41,217 bases of DNA. It comes from an uncultured Mucilaginibacter sp. Lineage in GTDB: Bacteria > Bacteroidota > Bacteroidia > Sphingobacteriales > Sphingobacteriaceae. The position numbers and the translations under genes were made by a program. Shown one piece after another: positions 16,805 to 25,779 of the stretch. Every line of letters begins with the position of its first letter. Within the stretch, counting starts at the first letter, position 1. The notes beneath the pieces were generated by a model that was given only the letters and a program-made list of their open reading frames with translations, did no database searches and was not told the DNA's origin. The stretch spans positions 1 through 41,217 of the forward strand of contig CAIPPO010000022.1 in assembly GCA_903866915.1 (NCBI GenBank), read 5' to 3'.

Positions 16805-18094
16805 ATGGAAAAAACGGGAATCATAATTATTGGTGCAGGTGCTTCTGGTTTGATGGCAGCTTATGTGCTTTCGCGCAAAGGAAGAAAAGTGGTGATACTG
16901 GAAGGGCGAAATCGGATAGGCGGCAGGATACACACACTTGAGCGTGGCTTATTTTCATCAGCAGTTGAATTGGGTGCCGAATTTATCCACGGCAATCTGC
17001 CTTTAACATTGAGATTGTTGAAGGAAGCAGGAATTAGCAATTACCCTTCAAGAGGCGAAATGTGGCAAGCCTACAATGGAGAACTTGGCAGGCGCTCCTG
17101 GAATATGCCTGAATGGGACGAGTTAATGGTGGCTCTTGACCGGTTAAAGGAGGATATCAGTATAGCTGAATTTTTAGCGGAAAATTTTGGTGAAGACAAA
17201 TATGCTCTTTTACGTGCATCAGTGATAAGTTTTGTTGCTGGTTACGATACAGCAGATCCCAAAATAGCCAGCACTTTTGCGCTTCGAACCGAATGGCAAC
17301 AAGATGATGAGGCAGACCAGCATCGAATTACTGGCGGTTATGGCCAACTTATTGACTACCTGGAAATGCAATGCAAAGTAAATGGGGTTGAAATCCTGCT
17401 AAACGCGACAGCAAAGCTGGTAGCGTGGAATAACAACCAGGTACAGATCACTCTCTGGAATGGCGAATGCTATTTAGCTGATGCAGCAATCATAGCTGTT
17501 CCGCTCGGGGTATTAAAGGCAGAAGCTACTGAACCGGCAGCCCTGGTTTTTAAGCCATCACCCACCGAACATCAAAAAGCAATACGGCAGATGGGCTACG
17601 GCGCTATTATAAAAATTTTGCTGCAATTCGAAACCCCCTTTTGGGTCAGTAGCGATGCCTCAGCTATTGGCTTTGTATTATCTGATGAATCCATTCCTTC
17701 CTGGTGGACCCAATACCCGGTTCCTTCAAACTTACTAACCGGTTGGCTGGGCGGCTTACCTGCCGAAATAAAGAAAGAGCTAAGTGAATTTGAACTACTG
17801 GAACTGGCCATCCAATCATTGGCAAATATTTTCAATCGCAACGAAAATGAGCTGCGCCGGGAATTGCTCGCCTTTAAGGTAGTAAACTGGACGACCGACC
17901 CTTTTGCTTTAGGTTCCTATGCTTACGATACCGTTGAATCCCATGATGCACGCTTAGTACTCCGGCAACCAGTTGCTAATAAGCTATTTTTCGCGGGTGA
18001 GTATTTGTATGAAGGACCAGCTATCGGTACAGTTGAAGCAGCGCTGTCAAGCGGCAAAGCTGTTGCCGAACAACTCATTAATTTCATTGCGTAG
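16805..18094 (+). CDS. Flavin monoamine oxidase family protein (FAD-dependent)
   Basis: A 429-residue predicted cytoplasmic FAD oxidoreductase. The N-terminus is a dinucleotide-binding fold (IIIIGAGASGLMAAYVLSRKG with GxGxxG, then the conserved Glu of VVILEGRNRIGGRIHT). The C-terminus has the family FAD signature (NKLFFAGEYLYEGPAIGTVEAALSSG). Length is typical of bacterial monoamine oxidase-like proteins. There is no signal peptide. The start was set at ATG 16805 because the longer frame begins at a TTG overlapping a TAnnTTTG promoter. It converges on the GH8 gene, with an 11-base overlap of the 3' ends. The substrate could be a primary or poly-amine; nothing in the sequence fixes it. Confidence 0.88.
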   Translation: MEKTGIIIIGAGASGLMAAYVLSRKGRKVVILEGRNRIGGRIHTLERGLFSSAVELGAEFIHGNLPLTLRLLKEAGISNYPSRGEMWQAYNGELGRRSWNMPEWDELMVALDRLKEDISIAEFLAENFGEDKYALLRASVISFVAGYDTADPKIASTFALRTEWQQDDEADQHRITGGYGQLIDYLEMQCKVNGVEILLNATAKLVAWNNNQVQITLWNGECYLADAAIIAVPLGVLKAEATEPAALVFKPSPTEHQKAIRQMGYGAIIKILLQFETPFWVSSDASAIGFVLSDESIPSWWTQYPVPSNLLTGWLGGLPAEIKKELSEFELLELAIQSLANIFNRNENELRRELLAFKVVNWTTDPFALGSYAYDTVESHDARLVLRQPVANKLFFAGEYLYEGPAIGTVEAALSSGKAVAEQLINFIA

Positions 18095-19304
18095 GTTGCC
18101 AATAATTACCGGAAAGGATGATCATGTTCATTAATTTGATGCTATTGTCGTAATAATCGTAATCTTTTAGTTTGAAATTTACCAGGTAATCCCAAACGGC
18201 ATTCAACCATTTTTGGTTTTTTTGATCGACTGAAGCCGAAACCGCAAAGGGGCCGATAAAGCTCAATGCTTCAAAGTAACGACCTTTGATATCGTCACCG
18301 TTTAGGGTGTAGCCTGCCGAGATATTATCTGGTTTTCCACGGGTAGTTTCACGTATCCAATGATTGATCCTATCGTTGATTTTCTTTGCCCTTGGGTCGC
18401 CATTGAGAAGGAAATCTGTTGCAATTCGCCAGGGGACGCGGCATGCATTATAATTATAAAAGCCATCATACCGCGATTCTAAAAAATACGATGGAGCAGG
18501 TTTGGCCTTTTTTTGAATGTTTACAATAAAATCGGGGATAAGTCCGGCTTCTTTACTGTAGCTATTTTCGAGGGCATTAAATAATTTGTAATTAGCCTCA
18601 ATCACTTTTCCCCATCTTGAGTCGCCGGTGGCTTTTTCGAAGGCTTTGAAATGGGCAGGCATAAAATCAGAGGCACGCATATCATAATAGTCTTTGCTGT
18701 CGTATTCTACAGCATCGCTCAAAATAATCGAAAAGGTTTTTTGATTTATTTCGTAGGCCATTATAGTTTTTATTAGTCGCCTTGCTTCATTAATGTAGTT
18801 AATCGGGCCTTTACTGCCCCATTGTTTATGGGCAAGTAACAACGAATAAGCAATATCCATATCACCGTCTGTTGCCGAGCTGGGGTCGATACTGTTGCAG
18901 CTTTTATCCTGAGCCCAGGCCATCAAACCGTGTTTGTTCCGGTGGTCATCGTAAAATTTGTATAAACCATCGTAAGTGTCTTTAGCTGAATAGTCGGCAC
19001 CGGCCATCAGAACAGTAATAACCATCCCGTAACCCTGTCCTTCCGACACACACTGTTTTCTGCCTTTCCCCTCAAACGATACATACAATCTTCCGGGTCT
19101 GCAGCCTGTTTTAATGTATCGGGTCTTCCATTGACGGTAAAAGTTGAGCGTTAGCTCATCGAGACTGTTTTGCGATAGTTGGTTGGGTTTAATACAAGAA
19201 CGGGCGTAAACTACGTGTTGCGGAAATGGGCGCATAGCCTTTTGCCCATATAACAGTGACGCAAAAAAGGTAAAACAACAACAAACAACCATTTGGATAC
19301 GCAT
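18084..19304 (-). CDS. Secreted glycoside hydrolase family 8 enzyme
   Basis: About 406 residues from the ATG at 19302-19304, chosen because it begins a signal peptide (MRIQMVVCCCFTFFASLLYGQ). The longer frame to 19394 adds 30 residues of non-signal sequence. GH8 landmarks are VSEGQGYGM with the likely proton donor Glu88, and ATDGDMDIAYSLLLA at about 145-159 (Asp146, Asp148). The later YNACRVPWR segment has Asn286 where cellulase/xylanase-type GH8 enzymes, as I recall them, carry the catalytic base Asp (YDA.R.P). That would favour the chitosanase/lichenase-like subgroup over cellulase; this is an inference from memory. The enzyme would cut beta-1,4 glycan chains outside the cytoplasm. It is monocistronic and overlaps the amine oxidase 3' end by 11 bases. 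Confidence 0.88.
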   Translation of the reverse strand: MRIQMVVCCCFTFFASLLYGQKAMRPFPQHVVYARSCIKPNQLSQNSLDELTLNFYRQWKTRYIKTGCRPGRLYVSFEGKGRKQCVSEGQGYGMVITVLMAGADYSAKDTYDGLYKFYDDHRNKHGLMAWAQDKSCNSIDPSSATDGDMDIAYSLLLAHKQWGSKGPINYINEARRLIKTIMAYEINQKTFSIILSDAVEYDSKDYYDMRASDFMPAHFKAFEKATGDSRWGKVIEANYKLFNALENSYSKEAGLIPDFIVNIQKKAKPAPSYFLESRYDGFYNYNACRVPWRIATDFLLNGDPRAKKINDRINHWIRETTRGKPDNISAGYTLNGDDIKGRYFEALSFIGPFAVSASVDQKNQKWLNAVWDYLVNFKLKDYDYYDNSIKLMNMIILSGNYWQPTQ

Positions 19305-19626
19305 AACACCGAAGTTATCAATTGCTCTTGAATTTGTCAGATTTTTAAGAGTCGCATCGATTTTTTTATTGGGGCATTTGATAGTGGACAGCAACTTCAG
19401 GTTTAATACCTTTGATTTTAATTCTACTGAGCCGTTTGTTCGGCAGGGTTATTTTAATGTTCTGAAAGATAACAGGGTGTTAAAGGGCGACTATTTTAAT
19501 ATCTTTGATATTCCGGAATATGAAATTCAAATGATTGCAATTTTTTGTTCGTAACAGTGATAATACTTTTTTGCTGGATATTAAAAGAGATATAATTATA
19601 ATTTTGTCGTGTCAAAAATACACAAT
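19305..19626. other. Divergent intergenic region between GH8 and the efflux operon
   Basis: This 322-base gap contains three exact TAnnTTTG matches on the plus strand (19407-19414, 19500-19507 and 19599-19606). The first two sit in imperfect direct repeats (TTTAATACCTTTGATTTT and TTTAATATCTTTGATATT). The third is the best candidate for the TolC promoter. A 61-codon open frame at 19369-19554 has no recognisable domain and is not called as a gene. No confident promoter is seen for GH8. Confidence 0.5.
19599..19606 (+). promoter_or_regulatory. -7 element (TAATTTTG) for the efflux operon
   Basis: An exact TAnnTTTG match. The predicted transcription start near 19610 falls on the in-frame GTG at 19609, so the TolC start is taken as ATG 19627 with a leader of about 17 bases. 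The nearest upstream TTG (19571-19573) is 25 bases away, longer than the usual 17-23. Confidence 0.5.
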
Positions 19627-21030
19627 ATGCCAAAACAGCTTTTTAGGTTCTTTTTATTGGTAATTTTCTTTTTTAATATTGTTAACGATGCAATAAGCCA
19701 ACAAAAAGTTTTAACCATAAAAGATGCGGAACAACTAGCCCTGGCCAATTATAGTTCTATCAAGGCCAAGGCTAACCAGTTGAATGCTTCAAAGGCCAAC
19801 CTCGCCGAAACCAAATCGGAATATGTGCCCGACTTTAGCTTATCCGCACAACAAGATTACGGAACAATAAATGGTCAAAATGGCCCACTTTACGGGTATA
19901 AAGGTTTAAGTGTCGCTTCTGCCGGCCCGCCGCTTGCTAACCAAAACTGGAATGCCGCATTTGGTTCATTATACCTGGCAAACGTCAACTGGGATTTTTT
20001 CGCATTTGGTCGTTCGGTTGAAAAAATTAAAGTTCAAAGCAGGCTGGTTGCGCAAAATGAAAGCGACCTTACACAAGAACAGTTTCAGCACCAGGTTAGG
20101 GTAGCAGCAGCTTACCTCGATCTGCTGGCCGCTCAGCAATTGGCACGGGCGCAGCTGGATAACCTCGATCGCAGTATTGATCTGCAAAAGGTAGTTGTTG
20201 CACGCGTAAAGAATGGGCTGAATCCCGGAGTCGATTCTTCATTGGCCAATGCCGGGGTTTCTAACGCCCGTATCGCTTTAACTACAGCGCAACAAACGGT
20301 GCTCGATCAAAGTAGCCAGTTGGCCCAATATTTAGGTATCACACCTCAAAGTTTTTTACTTGATAGCGTGTTTATTACCAAAGCACCAGAAAATGCTTAT
20401 AAAGCACCTGCGCTAAGTGCATCAGGGCATCCGATATTGCAATTTTACAGCAATCGAATCGCGGTAAGCGACGAACAATCTAAATACCTCAAAACCCTTG
20501 CCTATCCTACATTTACCTTGTTTGGTGTTTATCAAGGCAGGGGCTCTGGCTTTAGCGCCGGATATGGAAGTAATCTGAGTGCCTATACAAGTAGTTATGG
20601 AAGTGGTGCGGATCCAACCCGCTTTAATTATTTGTTGGGTGTCGGCCTGGTCTGGAATCTGACGACTCCTCTTCGGGTACATAATCTGGTTAAATCACAG
20701 CAATTCACATCCGAACAATATAAGAACGAATACGACCTCGTTGATCAGCAATTACGCAATCAGCAAAATTTGGCTGAGAGCCGCATTGCAAGTGCCCTTA
20801 AAAATTACCATGAAGTACCAATTGAAGTAAAAGCCGCGTCGGATGCCTACGTTCAGAAATCGGCGTTGTATAAAAATGGATTAGCCAATATTGTCGACCT
20901 GACACAGGCGCTTTATACGCTCAACAGGGCAGAGGTTGACCGTGACATTGCCAATAATAACGTTTGGCAGGCAGTACTTTATAAAGCAGCTGCAACGGGT
21001 GATTTTGGGGTATTTATCAATAATTTTTAA
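19627..21030 (+). CDS. TolC-family outer membrane efflux protein
   Basis: 467 residues from ATG 19627; a GTG at 19609 would add six residues but coincides with the predicted transcription start. An N-terminal signal peptide (MPKQLFRFFLLVIFFFNIVNDAISQ) is followed by two outer membrane efflux protein repeats. These have the usual helical pattern (TIKDAEQLALANYSSIKAKANQLNASKANL near the start, then DLLAAQQLARAQLDNLDRSIDLQKVVVARVKNG, and later KSALYKNGLANIVDLTQALYTL). It forms the outer membrane channel of the tripartite pump encoded by the next two genes. The RND gene begins 20 bases after its stop, so the three are one operon. Confidence 0.92.
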   Translation: MPKQLFRFFLLVIFFFNIVNDAISQQKVLTIKDAEQLALANYSSIKAKANQLNASKANLAETKSEYVPDFSLSAQQDYGTINGQNGPLYGYKGLSVASAGPPLANQNWNAAFGSLYLANVNWDFFAFGRSVEKIKVQSRLVAQNESDLTQEQFQHQVRVAAAYLDLLAAQQLARAQLDNLDRSIDLQKVVVARVKNGLNPGVDSSLANAGVSNARIALTTAQQTVLDQSSQLAQYLGITPQSFLLDSVFITKAPENAYKAPALSASGHPILQFYSNRIAVSDEQSKYLKTLAYPTFTLFGVYQGRGSGFSAGYGSNLSAYTSSYGSGADPTRFNYLLGVGLVWNLTTPLRVHNLVKSQQFTSEQYKNEYDLVDQQLRNQQNLAESRIASALKNYHEVPIEVKAASDAYVQKSALYKNGLANIVDLTQALYTLNRAEVDRDIANNNVWQAVLYKAAATGDFGVFINNF

Positions 21031-21049
21031 AAGAATTAAAATCGAATAA

Positions 21050-24000
21050 ATGGGATTAATAAAAGGAGCACTGCGTAGACCCATCACTATTCTGGTGATC
21101 GTAGCCGGGTTGTTTTTTGCCGGCATCTTTGCGGTAGAAAATATTAAGATCGATATCTTCCCAGAACTTAACCTGCCTGTGATCTACATTTCGCACCCAT
21201 ATGGCGGCTTTACGCCTAACCAGATGGAGGCTTACTTTGGCAAGCAATATGTTAATCTATTGCTGTACGTTTCGGGTGTAAAAAGTATTGAAACCCGAAA
21301 TATATCAGGTTTAACGCTGACTAAGCTTACTTTTTATGAAGGAACTAATATGGCCCAGGCCGCCGCGGAGGTTACCGGCTATACTAACAGAGCTCAGGCA
21401 ATTTTCCCGCCCGGGTCGCAGCCACCTTTTATACTTCGTTTTGATGCTTCAACTTTGCCTGTCGGGCAATTAGTTTTGACCAGTCCCAAGAGGTCGAATA
21501 ATGAATTGCTGGATTTAGCAAACGTTTATGTCCGCTCCCAATTTACGTCGATACCTGGGCTGGTTTCTCCTGCTCCTTTTGGGGGTAATGTGCGCACAGT
21601 AGTTATAAAAGCCGATCCTGAATTGATGCGGGCCCATAATATTACTCCCGATCAATTAGTTTTGGCCATAAAAGATAATAATCAAAATACACCGGCCGGT
21701 AACGTTCGAATCGGGGATATCAATTATTTAACACCCAGCAATACCACCCTAACCAGGATTAGTGATTTCAGCGATATTCCCTTATTTAAAAATGGGGTGC
21801 AAACTGTTTTTATTCACGATGTTGCTTCGGTTGAAGACGGCTCGGATATTCCGGGAAGTTATGCGTTGGTAAATGGCAAACGTTCGGTTTATTTGCCCAT
21901 CACCAAATCGTCTGGCGCCTCAACCTGGGATGTCGTTCAAAGTTTAAAGAAAGCCATGCCAAGGTTTCAATCAGTATTACCTGATGACGTAAAACTGTCC
22001 TATGTTTTTGACCAATCGGTCTATGTAATTAATGCCGTAAAAAGCCTTGCCGAAGAGGGCGCAATCGGTGCCGTTCTTACCGGTTTAATGGTATTACTTT
22101 TCCTCGGCGACAGGAGAGGGGCTCTCATCGTGATTTTGACGATACCTACTTGTATCATTTCCGGTATATTTTTTCTTTGGTTATTTCATCAAACCATTAA
22201 TATTATGACGCTGAGCGGCCTTGCCCTTGCTATTGGTATTTTGGTTGATGAATCGACAGTAACAATAGAGAACATTCACCAACATTTTGATATGGGCAAA
22301 CCCAAGGCCCTGGCGATTTGGGATGCATGTAAAGAAATTGCCTTTCCTAAATTGCTGATCCTGTTCTGTATTCTGGCGGTATTTGCACCTGCATTTACAA
22401 TGGCCGGTATTCCCGGGGCTTTGTTTTTACCATTATCACTGGCCATCGGCTTTTCTATGGTCACTTCTTATTTGCTTGCGCAAACCTTCGTTCCGGTAAT
22501 GGCAAATTGGATCATGGTCAATAAACATGAGGATAAAAGTCACGCGGATGGGTTCGCATTGGAAGACGAGGGAACTGCATTTGAGCAAAAAGAACTTGCT
22601 GTAAAAAATGCTATCGAGGGCGGAAAAGATCATAAACTTACCCGTTTTGATCGTTTCAGGATACAGTTTTTAGGTTGGATAGACTGGATGATGCCTCAGC
22701 GGAAACTATGGGTAAGCTTATATGCTATCTCAGCACTGGGGTTAGCCTTCCTGATGTTTATTTTCATCGGTCGCGATGTATTGCCAAAAGTTAACTCCGG
22801 AACTTTCCAGGTTCGTTTACGGGCGCCTGACGGTACACGTTTTGAGCGTACCGAATTGATTACCCTTGATGCGATACACCAGCTCGAAAAGCTGGTGGGC
22901 AGAGGAAATATCGAAGTGACTTCTGCCATGGTTGGGCAGCATCCAGGCCAGTTCTCCACCAGTCCTATTTACCTGTTCATGGCCGGGCCGCAGGAAGCGG
23001 TGTTGCAGGTGAACCTGCGAGAAAGCTATCATGTAGATCTGGATGACCTGAAAGAGCGTTTGCGGACTGCGATGCGGAAGATTCAGCCATCTGTCAAACT
23101 TTCATTTGAACCGATAGAGCTAACAGATAAAATATTGAGCCAGGGATCGCCAACTCCGATAGAGGTAGCAGTGGTTAGTAAAAATAAGCCACAGAACGTT
23201 ATTTATGCCCTCAAGGTGGTTGATCGGCTCAAAAAAATAGGCTATTTGCGCGATGTGCAAATTGGCCAGTCTTATAAATACCCATCAATTGACATCGATA
23301 TCGATCGGTTGCGTGCTGCGCAGCTGGGCCTGAGTATGACTGATATCTCACGTTCGTTAATTGCAGCTACTTCCTCATCCCGCTATACTGAAAAAAATGT
23401 GTGGCTCGACCAGAAAGCCGGTCTTTCCTATAACGTTCAGGTTGAAGTTCCCGAATACCTGATGACAAGTTTTAATGATATTCGCAATATTCCGGTTAGT
23501 CCTAATCAATCGCGACCTGTATTGAACGACGTGGCTTCTATTAAAACTGACACTACTTATGGTGAGAACGATAACCTTGGCCCTTTGCCAATGCTAACTG
23601 TTACGGCTAACCTGAACAAAATGGACCTGGGGTCGGCTACGAAAGACGTCAATAAAGCATTGCTTGACCTGGGTAAATTACCCCGGGGTCTTACCGTGCA
23701 AACACGTGGTATCAGTACTACACTTACAGATACGCTAAATAGTCTTGGTTTAGGCCTGGTTATAGCTGTTCTTGTCATTTATTTGATGCTAACTGCCAAT
23801 TTCCAATCGTTTAAATTGGCATTTGTTGTGTTATTTACCGTGCCGGCGGTATTAGCCGGGTCAATGGGATTGGTAATGTTTACAGGCGCCACACTCAACC
23901 TGCAATCCTATATGGGGATGATCATGTCAGTTGGCGTGTCAATTTCCAACGCCGTATTGCTTATCACCAACGCCGAAGAACTGCGCAAACATAACGGCGA

Positions 24001-24310
24001 TGCGCTCCGGTCGGCCCGTGAGGCTGTCGCACTGCGGTTACGTCCGATTTTAATGACCAGCCTTGCTATGATCGTTGGGATGATTCCTATGGCCTCGGGC
24101 CTGGGTGAAGGCGGCGATCAAACGTCCCCCCTGGGCAGGGCAGTAATCGGAGGGCTATTGGCGTCAACTTTCGCCGCCGTGCTCATCCTACCGCAGGTAT
24201 TTGCCTGGGTACAGGGTAATACAAGTACCGTATCTGTTTCATTGGATCCAGAAGATATAGAAAGTAAATTTTATGTTCCAGCACATCATCATGAACATGT
24301 TCAAAAATAA
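21050..24310 (+). CDS. Efflux RND transporter permease subunit (AcrB/CusA type)
   Basis: 1086 residues, the normal length for an inner membrane RND proton antiporter. The N-terminus is a first transmembrane helix (RRPITILVIVAGLFFAGIFAV), then a large periplasmic porter domain. A helix cluster follows with GLALAIGILVDESTVTIENIH, where Asp-Glu replaces the Asp-Asp pair common in drug exporters. A second porter domain and a final helix bundle follow (IAVLVIYLMLTANFQSFKLAF, GMIMSVGVSISNAVLLITNAEE, RPILMTSLAMIVGMIPMASG). A hydrophilic insert (about 490-530) separates the halves. It works with the TolC and adaptor genes of the operon. Metal versus organic substrate cannot be decided. Confidence 0.95.
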   Translation: MGLIKGALRRPITILVIVAGLFFAGIFAVENIKIDIFPELNLPVIYISHPYGGFTPNQMEAYFGKQYVNLLLYVSGVKSIETRNISGLTLTKLTFYEGTNMAQAAAEVTGYTNRAQAIFPPGSQPPFILRFDASTLPVGQLVLTSPKRSNNELLDLANVYVRSQFTSIPGLVSPAPFGGNVRTVVIKADPELMRAHNITPDQLVLAIKDNNQNTPAGNVRIGDINYLTPSNTTLTRISDFSDIPLFKNGVQTVFIHDVASVEDGSDIPGSYALVNGKRSVYLPITKSSGASTWDVVQSLKKAMPRFQSVLPDDVKLSYVFDQSVYVINAVKSLAEEGAIGAVLTGLMVLLFLGDRRGALIVILTIPTCIISGIFFLWLFHQTINIMTLSGLALAIGILVDESTVTIENIHQHFDMGKPKALAIWDACKEIAFPKLLILFCILAVFAPAFTMAGIPGALFLPLSLAIGFSMVTSYLLAQTFVPVMANWIMVNKHEDKSHADGFALEDEGTAFEQKELAVKNAIEGGKDHKLTRFDRFRIQFLGWIDWMMPQRKLWVSLYAISALGLAFLMFIFIGRDVLPKVNSGTFQVRLRAPDGTRFERTELITLDAIHQLEKLVGRGNIEVTSAMVGQHPGQFSTSPIYLFMAGPQEAVLQVNLRESYHVDLDDLKERLRTAMRKIQPSVKLSFEPIELTDKILSQGSPTPIEVAVVSKNKPQNVIYALKVVDRLKKIGYLRDVQIGQSYKYPSIDIDIDRLRAAQLGLSMTDISRSLIAATSSSRYTEKNVWLDQKAGLSYNVQVEVPEYLMTSFNDIRNIPVSPNQSRPVLNDVASIKTDTTYGENDNLGPLPMLTVTANLNKMDLGSATKDVNKALLDLGKLPRGLTVQTRGISTTLTDTLNSLGLGLVIAVLVIYLMLTANFQSFKLAFVVLFTVPAVLAGSMGLVMFTGATLNLQSYMGMIMSVGVSISNAVLLITNAEELRKHNGDALRSAREAVALRLRPILMTSLAMIVGMIPMASGLGEGGDQTSPLGRAVIGGLLASTFAAVLILPQVFAWVQGNTSTVSVSLDPEDIESKFYVPAHHHEHVQK

Positions 24311-25433
24311 ATATACGCTAGCCATTATATTCCTTGCCCTGGCTGGATTAAGCGCCTGCTCGGATAAGAAGGAAAAGGAAGAGATAGCACAGACTGAAAA
24401 GCAGGAAGCCGCGTTGGATACGCCAAGTGTGGAATTGGTTACTGCTGCCAAAGGCAAGCTTAGTCCTGCTATTTCTGTGCCGGGCGAACTGATCCCTTAT
24501 CAGCAGGTTGATCTTTATGCGAAGATCAACAGCTATGTGAAAAAGTTATATGCTGATATAGGTTCCCAGGTACATACCGGCGACTTGCTGGCTACTCTTG
24601 AAGCACCGGAGATCAATTCGCAGATAGCGGCGCTTCAATCCCGTATTAAACAACAAGAGGCTGTATTTATCGCGAGTAAAGCTACTTATGATCGTTTGTT
24701 AAATACCAGCAAAACACCCGGTACCGTATCAGATAATGACCTGGAACTGGCCGCAGCGAAAAAGAACTCGGACTTGGCTAATGTTGATGCAGCAAAATCT
24801 GACTACAAAGCTGCTACTGCTAACCTGGATTACCTGCAGATCAGGGCTCCGTTTGATGGTGTAGTTACCGCACGCAACGTGAATCTTGGGGCATATGTTG
24901 GACCCGGCCAGGGTGGGGCGGTACCTATGTTTGTCATACAAGATCAGCAAAGAATGCGACTGGTGATCTCGGTACCAGAACTATATACCGGCGGCCTAAG
25001 CAGTAAAAGCGAAGTAACTTTTACGGTGAGATCCTTATCAGCAGAAAAATTCAAAGCGCAGGTAAAACGATTAGCTGGTGCGCTTGATGAAAAGTTAAGA
25101 GCCGAACGTCTGGAAATGGATGTATATAACAAGGACAGGAAATTACTTCCGGGTATGTATGCTGATGTAAATATTCCTGTACCATCGCGGGATAGTTCGA
25201 TTGTTTTACCGAAAACGGCTGTCGTGACATCAACCGAAAAAGTATTTGTGATAAGGGTGACCAACAATAAAGCTGAATGGGTAAATGTTAAAAAGGGTGC
25301 TACATCAAATGATTATATGGAGGTATCTGGCGACCTTAAATCCGGCGATCAAATTATTAAAATTGCTTCCGACGAGATTCGTAACGGGTCAAATGTTAGG
25401 GTGAAGGTTTCTGCCAAAGCTGATCAAAAATAA
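24291..25433 (+). CDS. Efflux RND periplasmic adaptor (membrane-fusion) lipoprotein
   Basis: About 380 residues from ATG 24291 (alternative ATG 24297; the open frame extends to 24273). The downstream starts give a proper lipoprotein signal, MFKNKYTLAIIFLALAGLSAC. A HlyD-type fold follows: a lipoyl half (SPAISVPGELIPYQQVDLYAKINSYVKKL), a helical hairpin (INSQIAALQSRIKQQEAVF), the second lipoyl half (LDYLQIRAPFDGVVTARNVNLGAYV), a beta-barrel, and a membrane-proximal domain. Its start overlaps the RND gene's end by 20 bases, which suggests translational coupling. It is third in the operon, although adaptor genes are often first in other bacteria. No terminator is obvious after it. Confidence 0.92.
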   Translation: MNMFKNKYTLAIIFLALAGLSACSDKKEKEEIAQTEKQEAALDTPSVELVTAAKGKLSPAISVPGELIPYQQVDLYAKINSYVKKLYADIGSQVHTGDLLATLEAPEINSQIAALQSRIKQQEAVFIASKATYDRLLNTSKTPGTVSDNDLELAAAKKNSDLANVDAAKSDYKAATANLDYLQIRAPFDGVVTARNVNLGAYVGPGQGGAVPMFVIQDQQRMRLVISVPELYTGGLSSKSEVTFTVRSLSAEKFKAQVKRLAGALDEKLRAERLEMDVYNKDRKLLPGMYADVNIPVPSRDSSIVLPKTAVVTSTEKVFVIRVTNNKAEWVNVKKGATSNDYMEVSGDLKSGDQIIKIASDEIRNGSNVRVKVSAKADQK

Positions 25434-25779
25434 ACACATACTGCTAATTAAAAAGTCGCAATTTCCACCAATATTGATTGCCTGAAGCAATTCTAGCTAT
25501 CCTGACCATGGTATAAAGCTTTCTATTATTCTCATATTGAGCGTTTGGTTGTTCTTTATACTTGGAGCGCAATTGCAATTCTGCTTAATTATTTATCAGA
25601 TCCGAAATAATTTATCTGTTAAAACAGCCTGTTTTTTCGAGCTTCTGGAATATTTTCTATTGCCGGTTAACTGGTTGACACTGATTCTACAAAGTAAAAA
25701 AGTTCAATAAGTTTTATCTAAACTTGATTATTTTATAGAAAATCACGTTCTTTCATCTACTTAACTCTCTTATTCATCA
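25434..25779. other. AT-rich intergenic region before the helicase gene
   Basis: This 346-base stretch has no protein-like frame. It has weak hairpins only (ATTGC-CTGAA-GCAAT near 25478, and AAAACA-GCC-TGTTTT near 25620 followed by T residues), either of which could end the efflux transcript. No exact TAnnTTTG element is seen; TATACTTG and TAAACTTG are one-mismatch candidates. Base composition is clearly AT-richer than the flanking operon. Confidence 0.5.

Noticed and set aside
19369..19554. A 61-codon plus-strand open frame between GH8 and TolC.
   Set aside because: It starts at a non-ATG codon, has no domain, signal or coding-like pattern I can recognise, and is crossed by promoter-like elements. 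It is better explained as intergenic DNA.
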